A stretch of DNA of 38,222 nucleotides from Bdellovibrionota bacterium. Its GTDB lineage: Bacteria; Bdellovibrionota; Bdellovibrionia; Bdellovibrionales; JAMPXM01. Under the pieces are notes generated by a model. That model worked only from the letters and a program-made list of their open reading frames with translations, had not been told where the DNA came from and did not search any database. The stretch spans positions 1 through 38,222 of the forward strand of contig CAUJGS010000119.1 in NCBI GenBank assembly GCA_963170185.1, given 5' to 3'. Numbering within the stretch: position 1 is the stretch's first letter; every line of letters begins with the position of its first letter. Below are positions 24,203 through 33,800 of the stretch, piece by piece. A program made the position numbers and the translations under genes.

Positions 24203-25357
24203 TCATCCGTTTGGAGAGGGTTCTTCAAGGTCGGGCTGAGCCTCGTCGAAAAGCACCTTCTCACGGGCCGGTAGGACAACAGGATCTGCAAGAACCCATT
24301 GATACTCGGCCACTACTTCCTGCGCCAAGAATCCTCCAGATGAGTACTGAAGAAACTTGTTCGCCCAATCGGTCGACGAGCTTGTCGACGTCTCGGCTGG
24401 TCGTATGAATTTCGCTCGGAAATCCGATAACCCACGGAATATCCCTACGAAAGACCCGAGATACTGACTTATTTTCCGTGCCGGGTCAAATGCGATCACC
24501 TGATCTTCAAAACCTTCAGGGCTGGCAAGCAAGATCCAAGGAGCAGCATCCGGCCCTCGGGCCATGGAAACCGCCTCAGAGAGGCCGTAAGGCGACGAAA
24601 TTGCTAATGTTCTGCCATTTGCGCAGTTGTAAAACACGATCGGGTTAGTAATCTCTTGCCCATCTTGTACGAGCTTTTCCGGGATGAAAACGACCTCCGT
24701 CGCCGAAATCCGGGTCATGCAGCGTACGTTTTCAGCAAATGTTTTCGACCGACCAGCCTCGTGGTTGAAGCTCGTGAGCATGCGACCTTTGAGATCAAAA
24801 AAGGCGATGGCGGTGCGCTGTTGAGGTTCAACTTTGTGGCCAAATCGTTTGGCGGAAAGCGGGTGGTAGGCGACGGCGATCAAGCCGCCCTCTAGTGGGC
24901 TGATCTCGACAGCCGCACTGCCGATCGCAAACCGGGCTTCGACTTCGCCTTTGCGATTAAGAATCCAGGTATTCTCGCCGTGCGCCGATTCAAAGCTCGT
25001 GTCGCTCACGAGGATGCGCCCATCCGGCAAGCTTCGTACGAAGGGGAAATCTGGGTTCTTCCACTCGGGTGGAAGTGTCAGGCGTTCGGTGCCGGCAAAA
25101 AGGCTTTGGCCAAACTGGTTGCCCTGAATCGAAAGCCAGGGCGAGATCGCCAGGTTAAACGCCGATTGCTCGAAGTCAGGACCCGCGAGCTCGCCAGAAT
25201 TCAAAGCACCACCCTTTGTCAGCAACTGCTGAAGGGCGTGCGTGTCCAGATCCACATCGCCGACGGTGCCGATATCGAGTTCGAAATCGAGCACGCCGCG
25301 AATAAGACCCGGAGTCCGTTGAGGCGCCTCTGGTGGCGGGTTTGAGCCAAAATGCAT
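24203..25357 (-). CDS. Hypothetical protein, possibly beta-propeller
   Basis: A 384-residue protein with no signal peptide. From about residue 90 it shows several blade-like units of the form LPDGRILVSD, WILNRKGEVEARF, GGLIAVAYHP, AIAFFDLKGRMLTSFN and VIAFDPARKISQYLG, typical of bacterial beta-propeller proteins that lack a strict WD signature. I do not recognise the family. It starts 33 bases after the lon stop on the same strand and may be co-transcribed with lon; a GAGG lies close to its ATG. A 6-bp hairpin (24186-24202) directly follows its stop, and a run of nine T on the minus strand lies further on (about 24153), so transcription may end before rpsN. Confidence 0.68.
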   Translation of the reverse strand: MHFGSNPPPEAPQRTPGLIRGVLDFELDIGTVGDVDLDTHALQQLLTKGGALNSGELAGPDFEQSAFNLAISPWLSIQGNQFGQSLFAGTERLTLPPEWKNPDFPFVRSLPDGRILVSDTSFESAHGENTWILNRKGEVEARFAIGSAAVEISPLEGGLIAVAYHPLSAKRFGHKVEPQQRTAIAFFDLKGRMLTSFNHEAGRSKTFAENVRCMTRISATEVVFIPEKLVQDGQEITNPIVFYNCANGRTLAISSPYGLSEAVSMARGPDAAPWILLASPEGFEDQVIAFDPARKISQYLGSFVGIFRGLSDFRAKFIRPAETSTSSSTDWANKFLQYSSGGFLAQEVVAEYQWVLADPVVLPAREKVLFDEAQPDLEEPSPNG

Positions 25358-25390
25358 GCCTCATGTTTTCATGCCATGAGGCAGCATAGG

Positions 25391-27820
25391 TCAATACATA
25401 TTGGTGAAAGCGCCCCAGAGCCCTGTGACGTGGTTGAGGGGCGGAAGCTGAAGCCCAAGGCTTATGCGTAAAACATCCGCAATGTCGTCGGCGAACTCGA
25501 TTCGCATCTCTTTCCGAATCTCGTCGGGAACGTCGCGCAGATCCTTCTCGTTTTTCCGAGGAAGAATCACGGTTTTAACGCCTGCTCGATGAGCCGCGAT
25601 CACTTTCTCTTTCACGCCTCCGATGGGGGTCACTTGTCCACGAAGCGTCACCTCGCCAGTCATCGCGATCTTTGGATCGACGGACTTTCCGGTGAGAAGA
25701 CTTGTGAGTGTGGTCACCATCGCGACACCTGCCGAAGGGCCATCTTTAGGAATGGCGCCGGCCGGTACGTGCAAGTGAAAGTCTCGCTTTTCAAAGTCGA
25801 TCTTCTCGGCGATCTGCGGGAGGCGGCTGCGAATCAGCGTGAGCGCGATTTGCGCGGACTCTTTCATCACATCGCCAAGCTGGCCGGTGAGATTTAGACG
25901 TCCATTTCCCGGCATGGACGTCGCTTCGACGAACAAGATCTCGCCACCAACCGGTGTCCAAGCAAGACCCGTTACGACTCCTGGAGGAGCTGCCTTCAAG
26001 GTCTCTTCATGATCAAAACGTTTTGGTCCGATCAAGGTTTCAAGCTCGTCGACTTGCACATTCACCGGAAGCTCTTCGGGTTTGGCCTCGACGATCTTTG
26101 TCGCGAGTGAACGCAGCAGTGAACTCAGTTGGCGCTGAAGGGTGCGCACGCCAGCTTCTCTGGTGTAGCCATTGATCAACGCTTTGGCCACGTCATCGGA
26201 AATCGCGACTTGCTCGGGCTTCATTCCGTGATCGGTCAGAAGTTTTGGAAGCAAGTGGCGCTTGGTGATGCCAAGCTTTTCGTGCGCCGTGTATCCGCTA
26301 AGCTCGATGACTTCCATGCGATCCAAGAGTGGCCCTGGGATGCCCTCCAGCGAGTTTGCCGTGGCGATAAAGAGCACTTTCGAAAGATCGTAGGGGACGT
26401 CGAGATAGTGGTCGTGAAACTTGTCGTTTTGTTCAGGGTCTAAAACCTCAAGCAGTGCCGCCGCTGGATCACCAGCAAAGCCGCGAGAGAGTTTGTCGAT
26501 CTCATCGAGCATGAAGACGGGGTTCATAACGCCGGCGCGTTTGATTCCTTGAATCACGCGACCTGGCATCGAGCCAACGTAGGTACGGCGATGTCCGCGG
26601 ATCTCAGCGTCGTCGCGTACGCCACCGAGGGCCGCGCGTACGAACTTTCGTCCCAGAGCTTTGGCGACCGAAGCGCCCAGCGAGGTTTTACCTACACCAG
26701 GAGGTCCGACGAGAAGCAAAATCATACCGTGATCGCCACCGCGAAGCTTGAGCGTCGCCATGTGTTCGAGAATACGTTTTTTTACTTTCTCCAGGCCGTC
26801 GTGATCGGCTTCTAACGACTCGCGTGCGAGTTTTAGGTCGATCTCGGGTGTCGCGCCCGGTTCCCACGGAAGGGCAAGAAGCAAGTCGAGGTAGTTTCGG
26901 ATCACATGGGTTTCCGGCGACTGGTTTGAGAGTCCCTCAAGGCGTTTTAGTTCTTCGAGCGCAACCTTTTTGACCTCGTCAGGCATTTTTCCAGATTCGA
27001 TCTTGTTGCGATATTCGTCGTTGCGATCAAGTTCCGAGGACTCATCGCCAAGTTCTTCGCGAATCGCTTTCATCTGTTCGCGCAAGATCGCCTCGCGCTG
27101 ATGTTTTCCGAGCTTGGAGTTCAGTTTTTCTCGAATCTCGCTCTTCACCTGAAGTTCAGAACGAAGTTTCGCCATGATGGTGATCAAGCGACGAGCGCGA
27201 TCTTCTGCTTTCGGCTCGGCAAGCAGCGACTGCTTTTCCTCGATCGCGATATCGAGGTTGGCCGAAGCCATAAAGGTGAGAAACTCGAGGTCTTGAATGC
27301 CCTCAATCACTTGTGCCAAATGCTCGGTTCCCGAGGGCAAAAATTCCACCAGCTGTTTGGCGGCTTCTTTGAACTCGGTCATGACAAGTTTCATGCGCTC
27401 TTGGTCGGAGGCCGCGAAGGTCTCTTTTAGGGAGTCACTGGCTGCTGAAATATAGCGCACGCCGTCCGCCGTCGAATTTTCCATCTGGAAATCGCTTAAG
27501 CGCACGCGCTCGACACCACGAATGAGAAGCTGAAGTCCGTCGGACTCTTGACCTTTAATACGTTCGACTTCGCAGAGAACACCGATGTTGTGGAGGTCTT
27601 TGGCCTCCACGGGTGAGGTGTGGTCAAGGTCTTCCGACGTCTGAAGGACGGCCACGACTTTGATGGGTTCATTCGATTTGGCGGCAAGGTCTCGAGCAAA
27701 ACGCAGCGCCTCAAGCGATTGCTGGCGTCCGACGCGAATCGGAACGCTGATCCCCGGAAATATGACGAGATTTCGAAGTGCGAGAATCGGATATCGTGTT
27801 GCCGTCGTGGATGTGTTCAT
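25391..27820 (-). CDS. lon: ATP-dependent protease Lon
   Basis: An 809-residue cytoplasmic protease that degrades misfolded and regulatory proteins. The N-terminal substrate-binding domain begins YPILALRNLVIFPG. The AAA+ module has Walker A GPPGVGKT, Walker B VFMLDEIDK, the VLDPEQN segment and sensor-region FIATANSLEGIP. The peptidase domain has PKDGPSAGVAM with the catalytic Ser, and GGVKEKVIAAHRAG with the catalytic Lys. The ATG at 27820 is chosen because GAGG lies 6 bases upstream and MNTSTTATRYP fits the family; the frame extends to 27844. It is divergent from rlmE, whose E. coli counterpart is also heat-shock-linked, and precedes the unknown propeller-like gene. Confidence 0.98.
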   Translation of the reverse strand: MNTSTTATRYPILALRNLVIFPGISVPIRVGRQQSLEALRFARDLAAKSNEPIKVVAVLQTSEDLDHTSPVEAKDLHNIGVLCEVERIKGQESDGLQLLIRGVERVRLSDFQMENSTADGVRYISAASDSLKETFAASDQERMKLVMTEFKEAAKQLVEFLPSGTEHLAQVIEGIQDLEFLTFMASANLDIAIEEKQSLLAEPKAEDRARRLITIMAKLRSELQVKSEIREKLNSKLGKHQREAILREQMKAIREELGDESSELDRNDEYRNKIESGKMPDEVKKVALEELKRLEGLSNQSPETHVIRNYLDLLLALPWEPGATPEIDLKLARESLEADHDGLEKVKKRILEHMATLKLRGGDHGMILLLVGPPGVGKTSLGASVAKALGRKFVRAALGGVRDDAEIRGHRRTYVGSMPGRVIQGIKRAGVMNPVFMLDEIDKLSRGFAGDPAAALLEVLDPEQNDKFHDHYLDVPYDLSKVLFIATANSLEGIPGPLLDRMEVIELSGYTAHEKLGITKRHLLPKLLTDHGMKPEQVAISDDVAKALINGYTREAGVRTLQRQLSSLLRSLATKIVEAKPEELPVNVQVDELETLIGPKRFDHEETLKAAPPGVVTGLAWTPVGGEILFVEATSMPGNGRLNLTGQLGDVMKESAQIALTLIRSRLPQIAEKIDFEKRDFHLHVPAGAIPKDGPSAGVAMVTTLTSLLTGKSVDPKIAMTGEVTLRGQVTPIGGVKEKVIAAHRAGVKTVILPRKNEKDLRDVPDEIRKEMRIEFADDIADVLRISLGLQLPPLNHVTGLWGAFTNMY

Positions 27821-27867
27821 AGAATCCTCATTTCTCCAAGACATCGGTGGGCCGACGTCGATGAGAT

Positions 27868-27896
27868 CAATCTGAGTTCGATCGAAATCGTGTCAA
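27868..27896 (-). promoter_or_regulatory. Possible lon promoter
   Basis: On the minus strand TTGACA (27891-27896 on the plus strand as TGTCAA) is a perfect minus-35 box; the minus-10 region about 17 bases on (CAGATT/AGATTG) is weak. No good heat-shock sigma or CIRCE match was seen. Confidence 0.3.
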
Positions 27897-27948
27897 GGCT
27901 GTCCGCTTATTCTTGTGTTTTTCGCGAATTCAAGGTTTTTTGACTCTC

Positions 27949-28551
27949 ATGTCGCGTTCAAAAGGCTACAACCCACGAGATCGTTTTTTCTTGAAAGCCA
28001 AAGAGGAAAACTTTGCGGCCAGATCTGTCTACAAACTGCAAGAGATCGATCAGCGGTTTAAGATCATCTCCTCGGGTCAGACGGTTTTGGATCTCGGTTG
28101 TTCGCCGGGAAGCTGGTCGCAGTATGCGAGCCAAAAAGTGGGAAACCGCGGCCGTGTTCTCGGCGTTGATCTTTCTCCGGTGACGGTGAAGCTTGAGAAC
28201 GCTGTTTTTATTGAAGCGGATCTTCGCGATTTAAAATTGGAAGAGGTTTTTCAGAGTCACGGCTTTCAACCGCCGTTTGACGTGGTGATTTCAGACATGG
28301 CGCCAAAGACCACCGGGATCAAGAACACCGATCAGGCACGTAGTCTTGAGCTTTGCGAGCTGGCGGTGGATGTCGCACAGCGATTTTTGAAACCGGGTGG
28401 GCACTTCGTCTGCAAGTTCTTTCACTCGAACGACTTTGCGGGCCTACGTAAGCAGCTTCAGGCGAATTACAAAAAAGTGGAAATCGTGAAACCCGAATCC
28501 ACACGCACGATGAGCAAAGAGATTTTCTTCGTCGGAATATCGAAAAAGTAG
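27949..28551 (+). CDS. rlmE: 23S rRNA 2'-O-ribose methyltransferase RlmE (FtsJ/RrmJ)
   Basis: A 200-residue enzyme that methylates the ribose of a uridine in the 23S rRNA A-loop (U2552 in E. coli), a late step of 50S assembly. The start MSRSKGYNPRDRFFLKAK is typical; the frame runs back to 27913 but those residues are unlike the family. The SAM site is VLDLGCSPGSWSQYA (about 46-60). The K-D-K-E catalytic tetrad is Lys29 (SVYKL), Asp116 (ISDMAP), Lys156 (VCKFFH) and Glu191 (SKEIFF). It is divergent from lon and followed 12 bases later by the antiporter gene on the same strand, so those two are probably one operon. Confidence 0.97.
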   Translation: MSRSKGYNPRDRFFLKAKEENFAARSVYKLQEIDQRFKIISSGQTVLDLGCSPGSWSQYASQKVGNRGRVLGVDLSPVTVKLENAVFIEADLRDLKLEEVFQSHGFQPPFDVVISDMAPKTTGIKNTDQARSLELCELAVDVAQRFLKPGGHFVCKFFHSNDFAGLRKQLQANYKKVEIVKPESTRTMSKEIFFVGISKK

Positions 28552-28563
28552 AAGAGGTGAATC

Positions 28564-29862
28564 ATGGCGGCAGACGCGGTGGCCAAAGTGGCCGAGTATC
28601 CAGATTTCGTGCAATACGTGGCGACAGGCCTGTTTGCTGTTGCGATCTTGCACACCTTTCTTGTGAAGAAATTTGCTGAGCTTTCGCATCGATACCCCGA
28701 CGGCTCGATGGGGGAAAACTTCTTTCACCTGCTGGCTGAAATCGAGGTCGTGTTCGGGTTCTGGGCGGGTGTTTTCGTTTTATTCTTGGCGGCGGTGCTT
28801 TCGCCATCCGATGCCATTCATTATGTGGAAACACGCAACTACACCGAACCGGTTTTCGTATTTGTCATCATGACGGTTTGCGCGACCAAGCCGGTTTTGA
28901 ACTTCGCCGCTCGCATACTTGGCGGCCTTGCACGACTGATCCCGGGGCATCGTGATTTTTCGGAATTTCTTGTGATTTTCATTGTCGGTCCCTTGATCGG
29001 AAGTTTCATCACGGAACCGGCGGCGATGACGGTTTGTGCATTGATGGCGCTTCAAAAGTTTTTCCTTCGTTCGGACAACACACAATTTAAGTACGCGATG
29101 CTTGGACTCTTGTTTGTGAATATCTCAATTGGAGGAACTCTTACTTCGTACGCGGCACCTCCTGTTCTGATGGTGGCGCAGACCTGGAATTGGGACACGG
29201 CCTATATGTTTACTCACTTCGGCTGGAAGGCGATGCTGGCGTGTGTGCTTTCGACGGGCTTTGTCGCATGGCGCTTTCGTTCGGAAATCCTCAGTTTAAA
29301 ACCCGCCACTCGAACTGCCGACGATAAACCGACCCCGCTTGGCGTGGACCTCGTGCATCTCGTGTTTGTTGCGCTGATCGTGTTGACGGCGCATCACATG
29401 TCCGTCTTTTTGGGAATATTCTTGTTCTTCATCGGCGTCGTGGCGGTGACGAAAGAATATCAGGCCGAGCTGAAGCTCAAAGAAAGTCTGCTTGTCGGGT
29501 TTTTCTTGGCGGGTCTTGTAGTTTTAGGAGGGCTTCAGGGTTGGTGGTTAAAGCCGCTGCTTGCTAGCCTTAGCAGTGTGCCGCTGTATCTCGGTGCGGC
29601 GGGCCTTACGGCGTTTACGGACAATGCGGCTCTCACATATCTTGGATCGTTGGTTCCGGATCTAAGTGAGACGTCCAAGTATGCGCTCGTTGCCGGAGCG
29701 GTTGCCGGTGGCGGTCTTACCGTGATCGCGAACGCCCCCAACCCTGCGGGATTTGGCATTCTCAATAAGTCGTTTGGCGATGACGGCATCAGCCCGCTGG
29801 GGCTTTTAGGGGGTGCGCTGCCTCCTACAATCGTCGCCTTGGTGTTCTTTTGGTTTTTGTAA
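28564..29862 (+). CDS. Putative Na+/H+ antiporter (Na_H_antiport_3 type)
   Basis: A 432-residue inner-membrane protein with about 11-12 hydrophobic segments. It resembles the putative Na+/H+ antiporter family PF07399, within the ion-transporter superfamily. Polar residues inside membrane stretches form two related halves: FITEPAAMTVCALMALQ in the first and LTAFTDNAALTYLGS in the second, plus NAPNPAGFGIL. Transport direction and ion have not been settled for most members. The start ATG follows GAGGTG 5 bases upstream, 12 bases after rlmE. A weak hairpin follows at 29873-29894. Confidence 0.85.
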   Translation: MAADAVAKVAEYPDFVQYVATGLFAVAILHTFLVKKFAELSHRYPDGSMGENFFHLLAEIEVVFGFWAGVFVLFLAAVLSPSDAIHYVETRNYTEPVFVFVIMTVCATKPVLNFAARILGGLARLIPGHRDFSEFLVIFIVGPLIGSFITEPAAMTVCALMALQKFFLRSDNTQFKYAMLGLLFVNISIGGTLTSYAAPPVLMVAQTWNWDTAYMFTHFGWKAMLACVLSTGFVAWRFRSEILSLKPATRTADDKPTPLGVDLVHLVFVALIVLTAHHMSVFLGIFLFFIGVVAVTKEYQAELKLKESLLVGFFLAGLVVLGGLQGWWLKPLLASLSSVPLYLGAAGLTAFTDNAALTYLGSLVPDLSETSKYALVAGAVAGGGLTVIANAPNPAGFGILNKSFGDDGISPLGLLGGALPPTIVALVFFWFL

Positions 29863-29872
29863 ACGAAGCTTA

Positions 29873-29894
29873 AAAGTTGCCTAACAGCGACTTT
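29873..29894 (+). terminator. Weak hairpin after the antiporter gene
   Basis: AAAGTTGC / GCGACTTT with one wobble pair and a 6-base loop, 10 bases after the stop, but no T-run. Low-confidence terminator. Confidence 0.3.
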
Positions 29895-29955
29895 AACAAG
29901 ATTGAGTGCGGTTCTTGCCTGGGAGTTTCGATAAGTACTTCAGGCGAGGTGCTGG

Positions 29956-30834
29956 ATGGCGTCGTTTCAAACTGAGATGCGAGATGGTTGGTTGGTCGTT
30001 AAGTGTTCGATGAATCTCGACGCGAAGGCGACAAACGAGTTTCTTCAGGCCTTGAACACCTGGGTGGAAGCAAAGCCTCTTGGTGTCGTGATCGACTTCT
30101 CTCGTGTGTTTACTATCGAGCGTGAATTTTTTAAAGCGATCGTGCAGGCGAAGTCCGTGCTGAAGGGCGCAGGCAAAGGTTTTTTCTCGGTCGGTCTGAA
30201 TGAACCACAGATGAAGAAGCTTCGTGCCGAGGGAATGGAAGCGGCATTTAATCCAAAAAAGAATTTCGACGAGGCGGTGCGTTCGCTGGGGCCACAGTCG
30301 ACATCCGAGCTGGGGGCTTCTGGCGAAACTGGGCGGCCGTCGGTTTCTGGCCGCGTCGGTCAGCTCAATATGGATTTCATCACACCATTTCTGATTGCGA
30401 CCAAAAAGACGTTTGAAACTCAGATTCAAACCCAAGTGAAACCGGTTCGACCATTTTTGAAAACGGAGAGCGTTGCGGGTGTCGATATCGCCGGAGTTTT
30501 AACTCTCGTTTCGGATGGGTCGTCCGGTAGTTTCGTGCTTTGTTTTTCTCAAGACGTATTCTTGAAGGTTTACGGTCGCATGGTGGGTGAGAAGTTCGAT
30601 AAGATCACACCCGAAATTGAAGACGCGGCCTCTGAAATCGTGAATATCATCTATGGTCTTACGAAGATGGATTTGAACACCAAGGGGTACTCGTTCCCGA
30701 AGGCATTTCCTACCGTTTTAACGGGCGAAAAGATTAGCATTCGGCAATCAGGATCGGGGCCGACGGTGATCATGCCATTTGAGACAGACCTCGGAAAGTT
30801 TCATATCGAAATCGAGTTTGATGAGGCCGCTTAA
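29956..30834 (+). CDS. STAS-CheX two-domain protein
   Basis: A 292-residue cytoplasmic protein. Residues 1-110 look like a STAS domain (anti-sigma-antagonist fold): RDGWLVVKCSMNLDAKATNEF, GVVIDFSRVFTIEREFFKAI. The position that is a phosphorylated Ser/Thr in SpoIIAA-type proteins (usually DSSG) reads EREF here, so it is probably not controlled by phosphorylation. After a linker, residues 135-292 match CheX/CheC-type phosphatases that dephosphorylate CheY-P: DAASEIVNIIYGLTKMD holds the E-xx-N catalytic pair (Glu227, Asn230). The start ATG has GAGGTG 6 bases upstream. There is no che gene next to it. It may link a partner-switching input to response-regulator dephosphorylation; the partner is unknown. 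Confidence 0.82.
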   Translation: MASFQTEMRDGWLVVKCSMNLDAKATNEFLQALNTWVEAKPLGVVIDFSRVFTIEREFFKAIVQAKSVLKGAGKGFFSVGLNEPQMKKLRAEGMEAAFNPKKNFDEAVRSLGPQSTSELGASGETGRPSVSGRVGQLNMDFITPFLIATKKTFETQIQTQVKPVRPFLKTESVAGVDIAGVLTLVSDGSSGSFVLCFSQDVFLKVYGRMVGEKFDKITPEIEDAASEIVNIIYGLTKMDLNTKGYSFPKAFPTVLTGEKISIRQSGSGPTVIMPFETDLGKFHIEIEFDEAA

Positions 30835-30857
30835 AGCGCCATCAAGCTCGACTGAGG

Positions 30858-33800
30858 TTAGCCTCGTTTAATCAGGCGTGATCCGAAGCCTTGCAGGTCC
30901 GCTACGATCCTCAAGATCGCGGGGAACACAAGCACCGTGAGGCAAGAGCCAAACAAAAGCCCCCAGCCAAGCGCCAGGGCCAGTGTCGCCACAAAGCCGT
31001 CGCTTCCTCCGATTCCATAGGCTGTTGGGAACAAACCCAAGACGGTGGTGAGCGAAGTCAGGATGATCGGTCGCAGTCGAGTCGAAGCGGCGTCGACGAG
31101 TGCATCATCGATGTCGAGTCCTTCTTTGCGGCGCGAGTTGAAAAAGTCGATGTAGACGATCGCGTTGTTCACGATAACACCTGCAAGCGCAATAATCCCC
31201 AGCATCGACATGAAGCTTAGGGGTTTTCCATGTATCAACAGCGCGAACACCACTCCGATAAAGCCCAGAGGCAGGGCGATAAGGACGAGGATCGGCTGGA
31301 GGAAACTTTGGAACGTGAGAACAAGAATCATGAAAATCAAGAGTGCGGCAATGCCAAACGCTCGAACAAGGCTCTGCATGCTTTCTTCCGTGTCCTCGTT
31401 TTCTCCGGCGAAGGCGATCTCGTAAGTAGGGTGGTCCTTTAAAACATCTTTGAGTTTTTCTTGAAGGACTTTTGTCGCCGCGATGGCGGTTGTTTTTTCG
31501 AGGTCAACAGAAGCGGATACGTTTAAGATTCGCTTATATTTTTCGTGTTGAATAATGAGGCGAGAGTCAGCCTCCTCGAATTTCGCGATCTTAGCTAGCG
31601 GAACAAGATTGCCTTGTGTGGTTCCGACTTTGAGATCGCTTAGCTGTTGGTCGGCGTTTTTCTGAGGTGGCTTCAGCTGAACGCGGATGTCGATTTCTTC
31701 ATCCAGCGTTCTAGAGCTCGACGCCACAAGGCCGGCAAATGCGGCTCGTACCGTGGTGGCGATTTCAGAATTCGAGAGCCCGGCTTGGCTGACGAGATTC
31801 GAAATCGGGCGCACAGTGACTTCTTTTTTTCCGATGACTTCTGAGTCCTCGATATCTTGCACACCTGGAACCGTCGCCATTGTCTCTTTGACCGCATTTG
31901 CGATGGTGCGCAGACCTGAAAATTCATCGCCGAAAATGTTGATAGAAATAGGACGTCCTTGAGGTGGGCCACCCTGTGCAATTGAAAAACTCAGCTTCGT
32001 CGCGCCAGGCGGAGCTTTGATGCGCTCACGAAGTTCGGCAACGACGGCGTCGACAGTGCGTTCACGAGTGCCTTCGGGGGTGAGGTTTACGAGAATTTGG
32101 CCGTAGTGCGAGGCGCGCTTGGTGAGCGGGTCGGAGGGGTCTTCTTGTTGAATTCCCACCATAGAGGTGTAGTCGACAAGCTCCGTATCTGGGAGTTTTT
32201 TGAGCTCCGGTTCGATTTGCGCAAGTAGGCCGGACATCTCTTTTAGCGAGGCCCCTGGTTCGGCGTCCACGCGGATAAAGAACGTGTAAATTCCTTCGGG
32301 AGGAAACAGGATGAATCGCATCTGTGTCGTAAGAACGCCGGTGAGAATCAGGATTCCGACAAATCCAGTAAGGACGACATACCTGCGACGAACAGAGAGA
32401 GCAATTAAGGCGCGATAACGCGGCAGAAGTCGGTCGTACCAATGAGCGCGATCCGTATTGGCATTGAGGTTTCGTTTCTCGACGTGTTTTTGCACGGAGC
32501 TTCCGACGATGGTTTGAATATGTGCCGGCGCCATGATGAAGGCTTCGATGAGAGAATAAAGCAACGGCAAGATGACCAGCAGGGGAATTTCAAAAACGAA
32601 CTTTCCAAAGATCCCAGACATGAAGAGCATAGGGCCAAAAGCCGCGACAGTTGTGAGAACCGATGCTGTGACAGGGGCGACCATTTCCGAAGCGCCGTCG
32701 ACCACGGCCTCAGTCATGGGCTGGCCGTTTTCAAGTCTTCGAAAGATATTCTCGGTTACGATGATCGTGTCGTCGACGAGCATTCCTGACACGATGATGA
32801 GTCCGATAAGCGAGATCAGATTCAGCGAGTAGCCGTAATACTGAATCGTCATGATGGCTAGGAACATCGAAAACGGAATTCCAATTGCAACAACCAGGGC
32901 GACTCGAAACGGAAGAAACAAAGCCAAGACAATGCAGACGAGCGCGATCCCCATGATCATGTTTCCACTCAAGGTGGAAAGTCGGTTTTTCAAATAAAAC
33001 GTGAAGTCGTTGATAAAGGCCGTCTCGACCCCAGGAGCGAGATTCTTTTTCACGCGCTCCATGGCGCCACGTACGGCGGCCACGGTTTTCAAAGCGTCGG
33101 CTTGTTCTTTTTTTACAATGGTGAGCTTGAACGCCGCTTCGCCATTGGTGCGGTAGAGGATCGAGGGTTTTTCCAGGCCGCGTGTGACTTCTGCGACGTC
33201 TGAAACAAGCACGCCGTAGCCTTCGAAGTTGGTACGAAGCGAGGTTTTTAGGATGTCATCGCCATCTCGAAACTCGCCGTCGGTTTTGATCGACATCTCG
33301 CGACCATTGGGTAACTGAAGTTCACCGGCGGGAAGTTGCACATTCTGGGCGCGAATACGGTCGACGACACTTGAGAGCGCGATGTGGTTTCTTGTCATCT
33401 TCTCTTGGTCGACGAGGATTTTGAACTCTTGTCGGCGCCAGCCGTCTTTTGTGACCTTCGCGATACCTGGAACGTTGCTGAGTTCGTCGGCGATGTACTT
33501 GGCGGCTTCTCGCAGTTCTAGCTCTGGCAGTGTGGCCGAGGTGACCGCGAGCTCAACGACGGGAGTTTGGCCACTTTCGAGAGCGACGACCAGGGGTTTT
33601 TCGGCGTCCGCTGGGTAGTCGTCGACTTGGTCGACGGCACGCTGGATGTCATCATTGGTTTTTTCCGGGTCTCTTGCGTCGGGATCTAGTGTCACGGTGA
33701 TCACGGCGCGCGAATCTAGCGCCTGACTTTGCACTTTCTTAAGGCCGTCGACTTCGCGAAGCGCTTGTTCGAGAGGGTTTACGATGAGCTTTTCGACTTG

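Noticed and set aside
29893-30435. Minus-strand 180-codon frame
   Set aside because: Fully antisense to the STAS-CheX gene, which has a good ribosome site and clear motifs.
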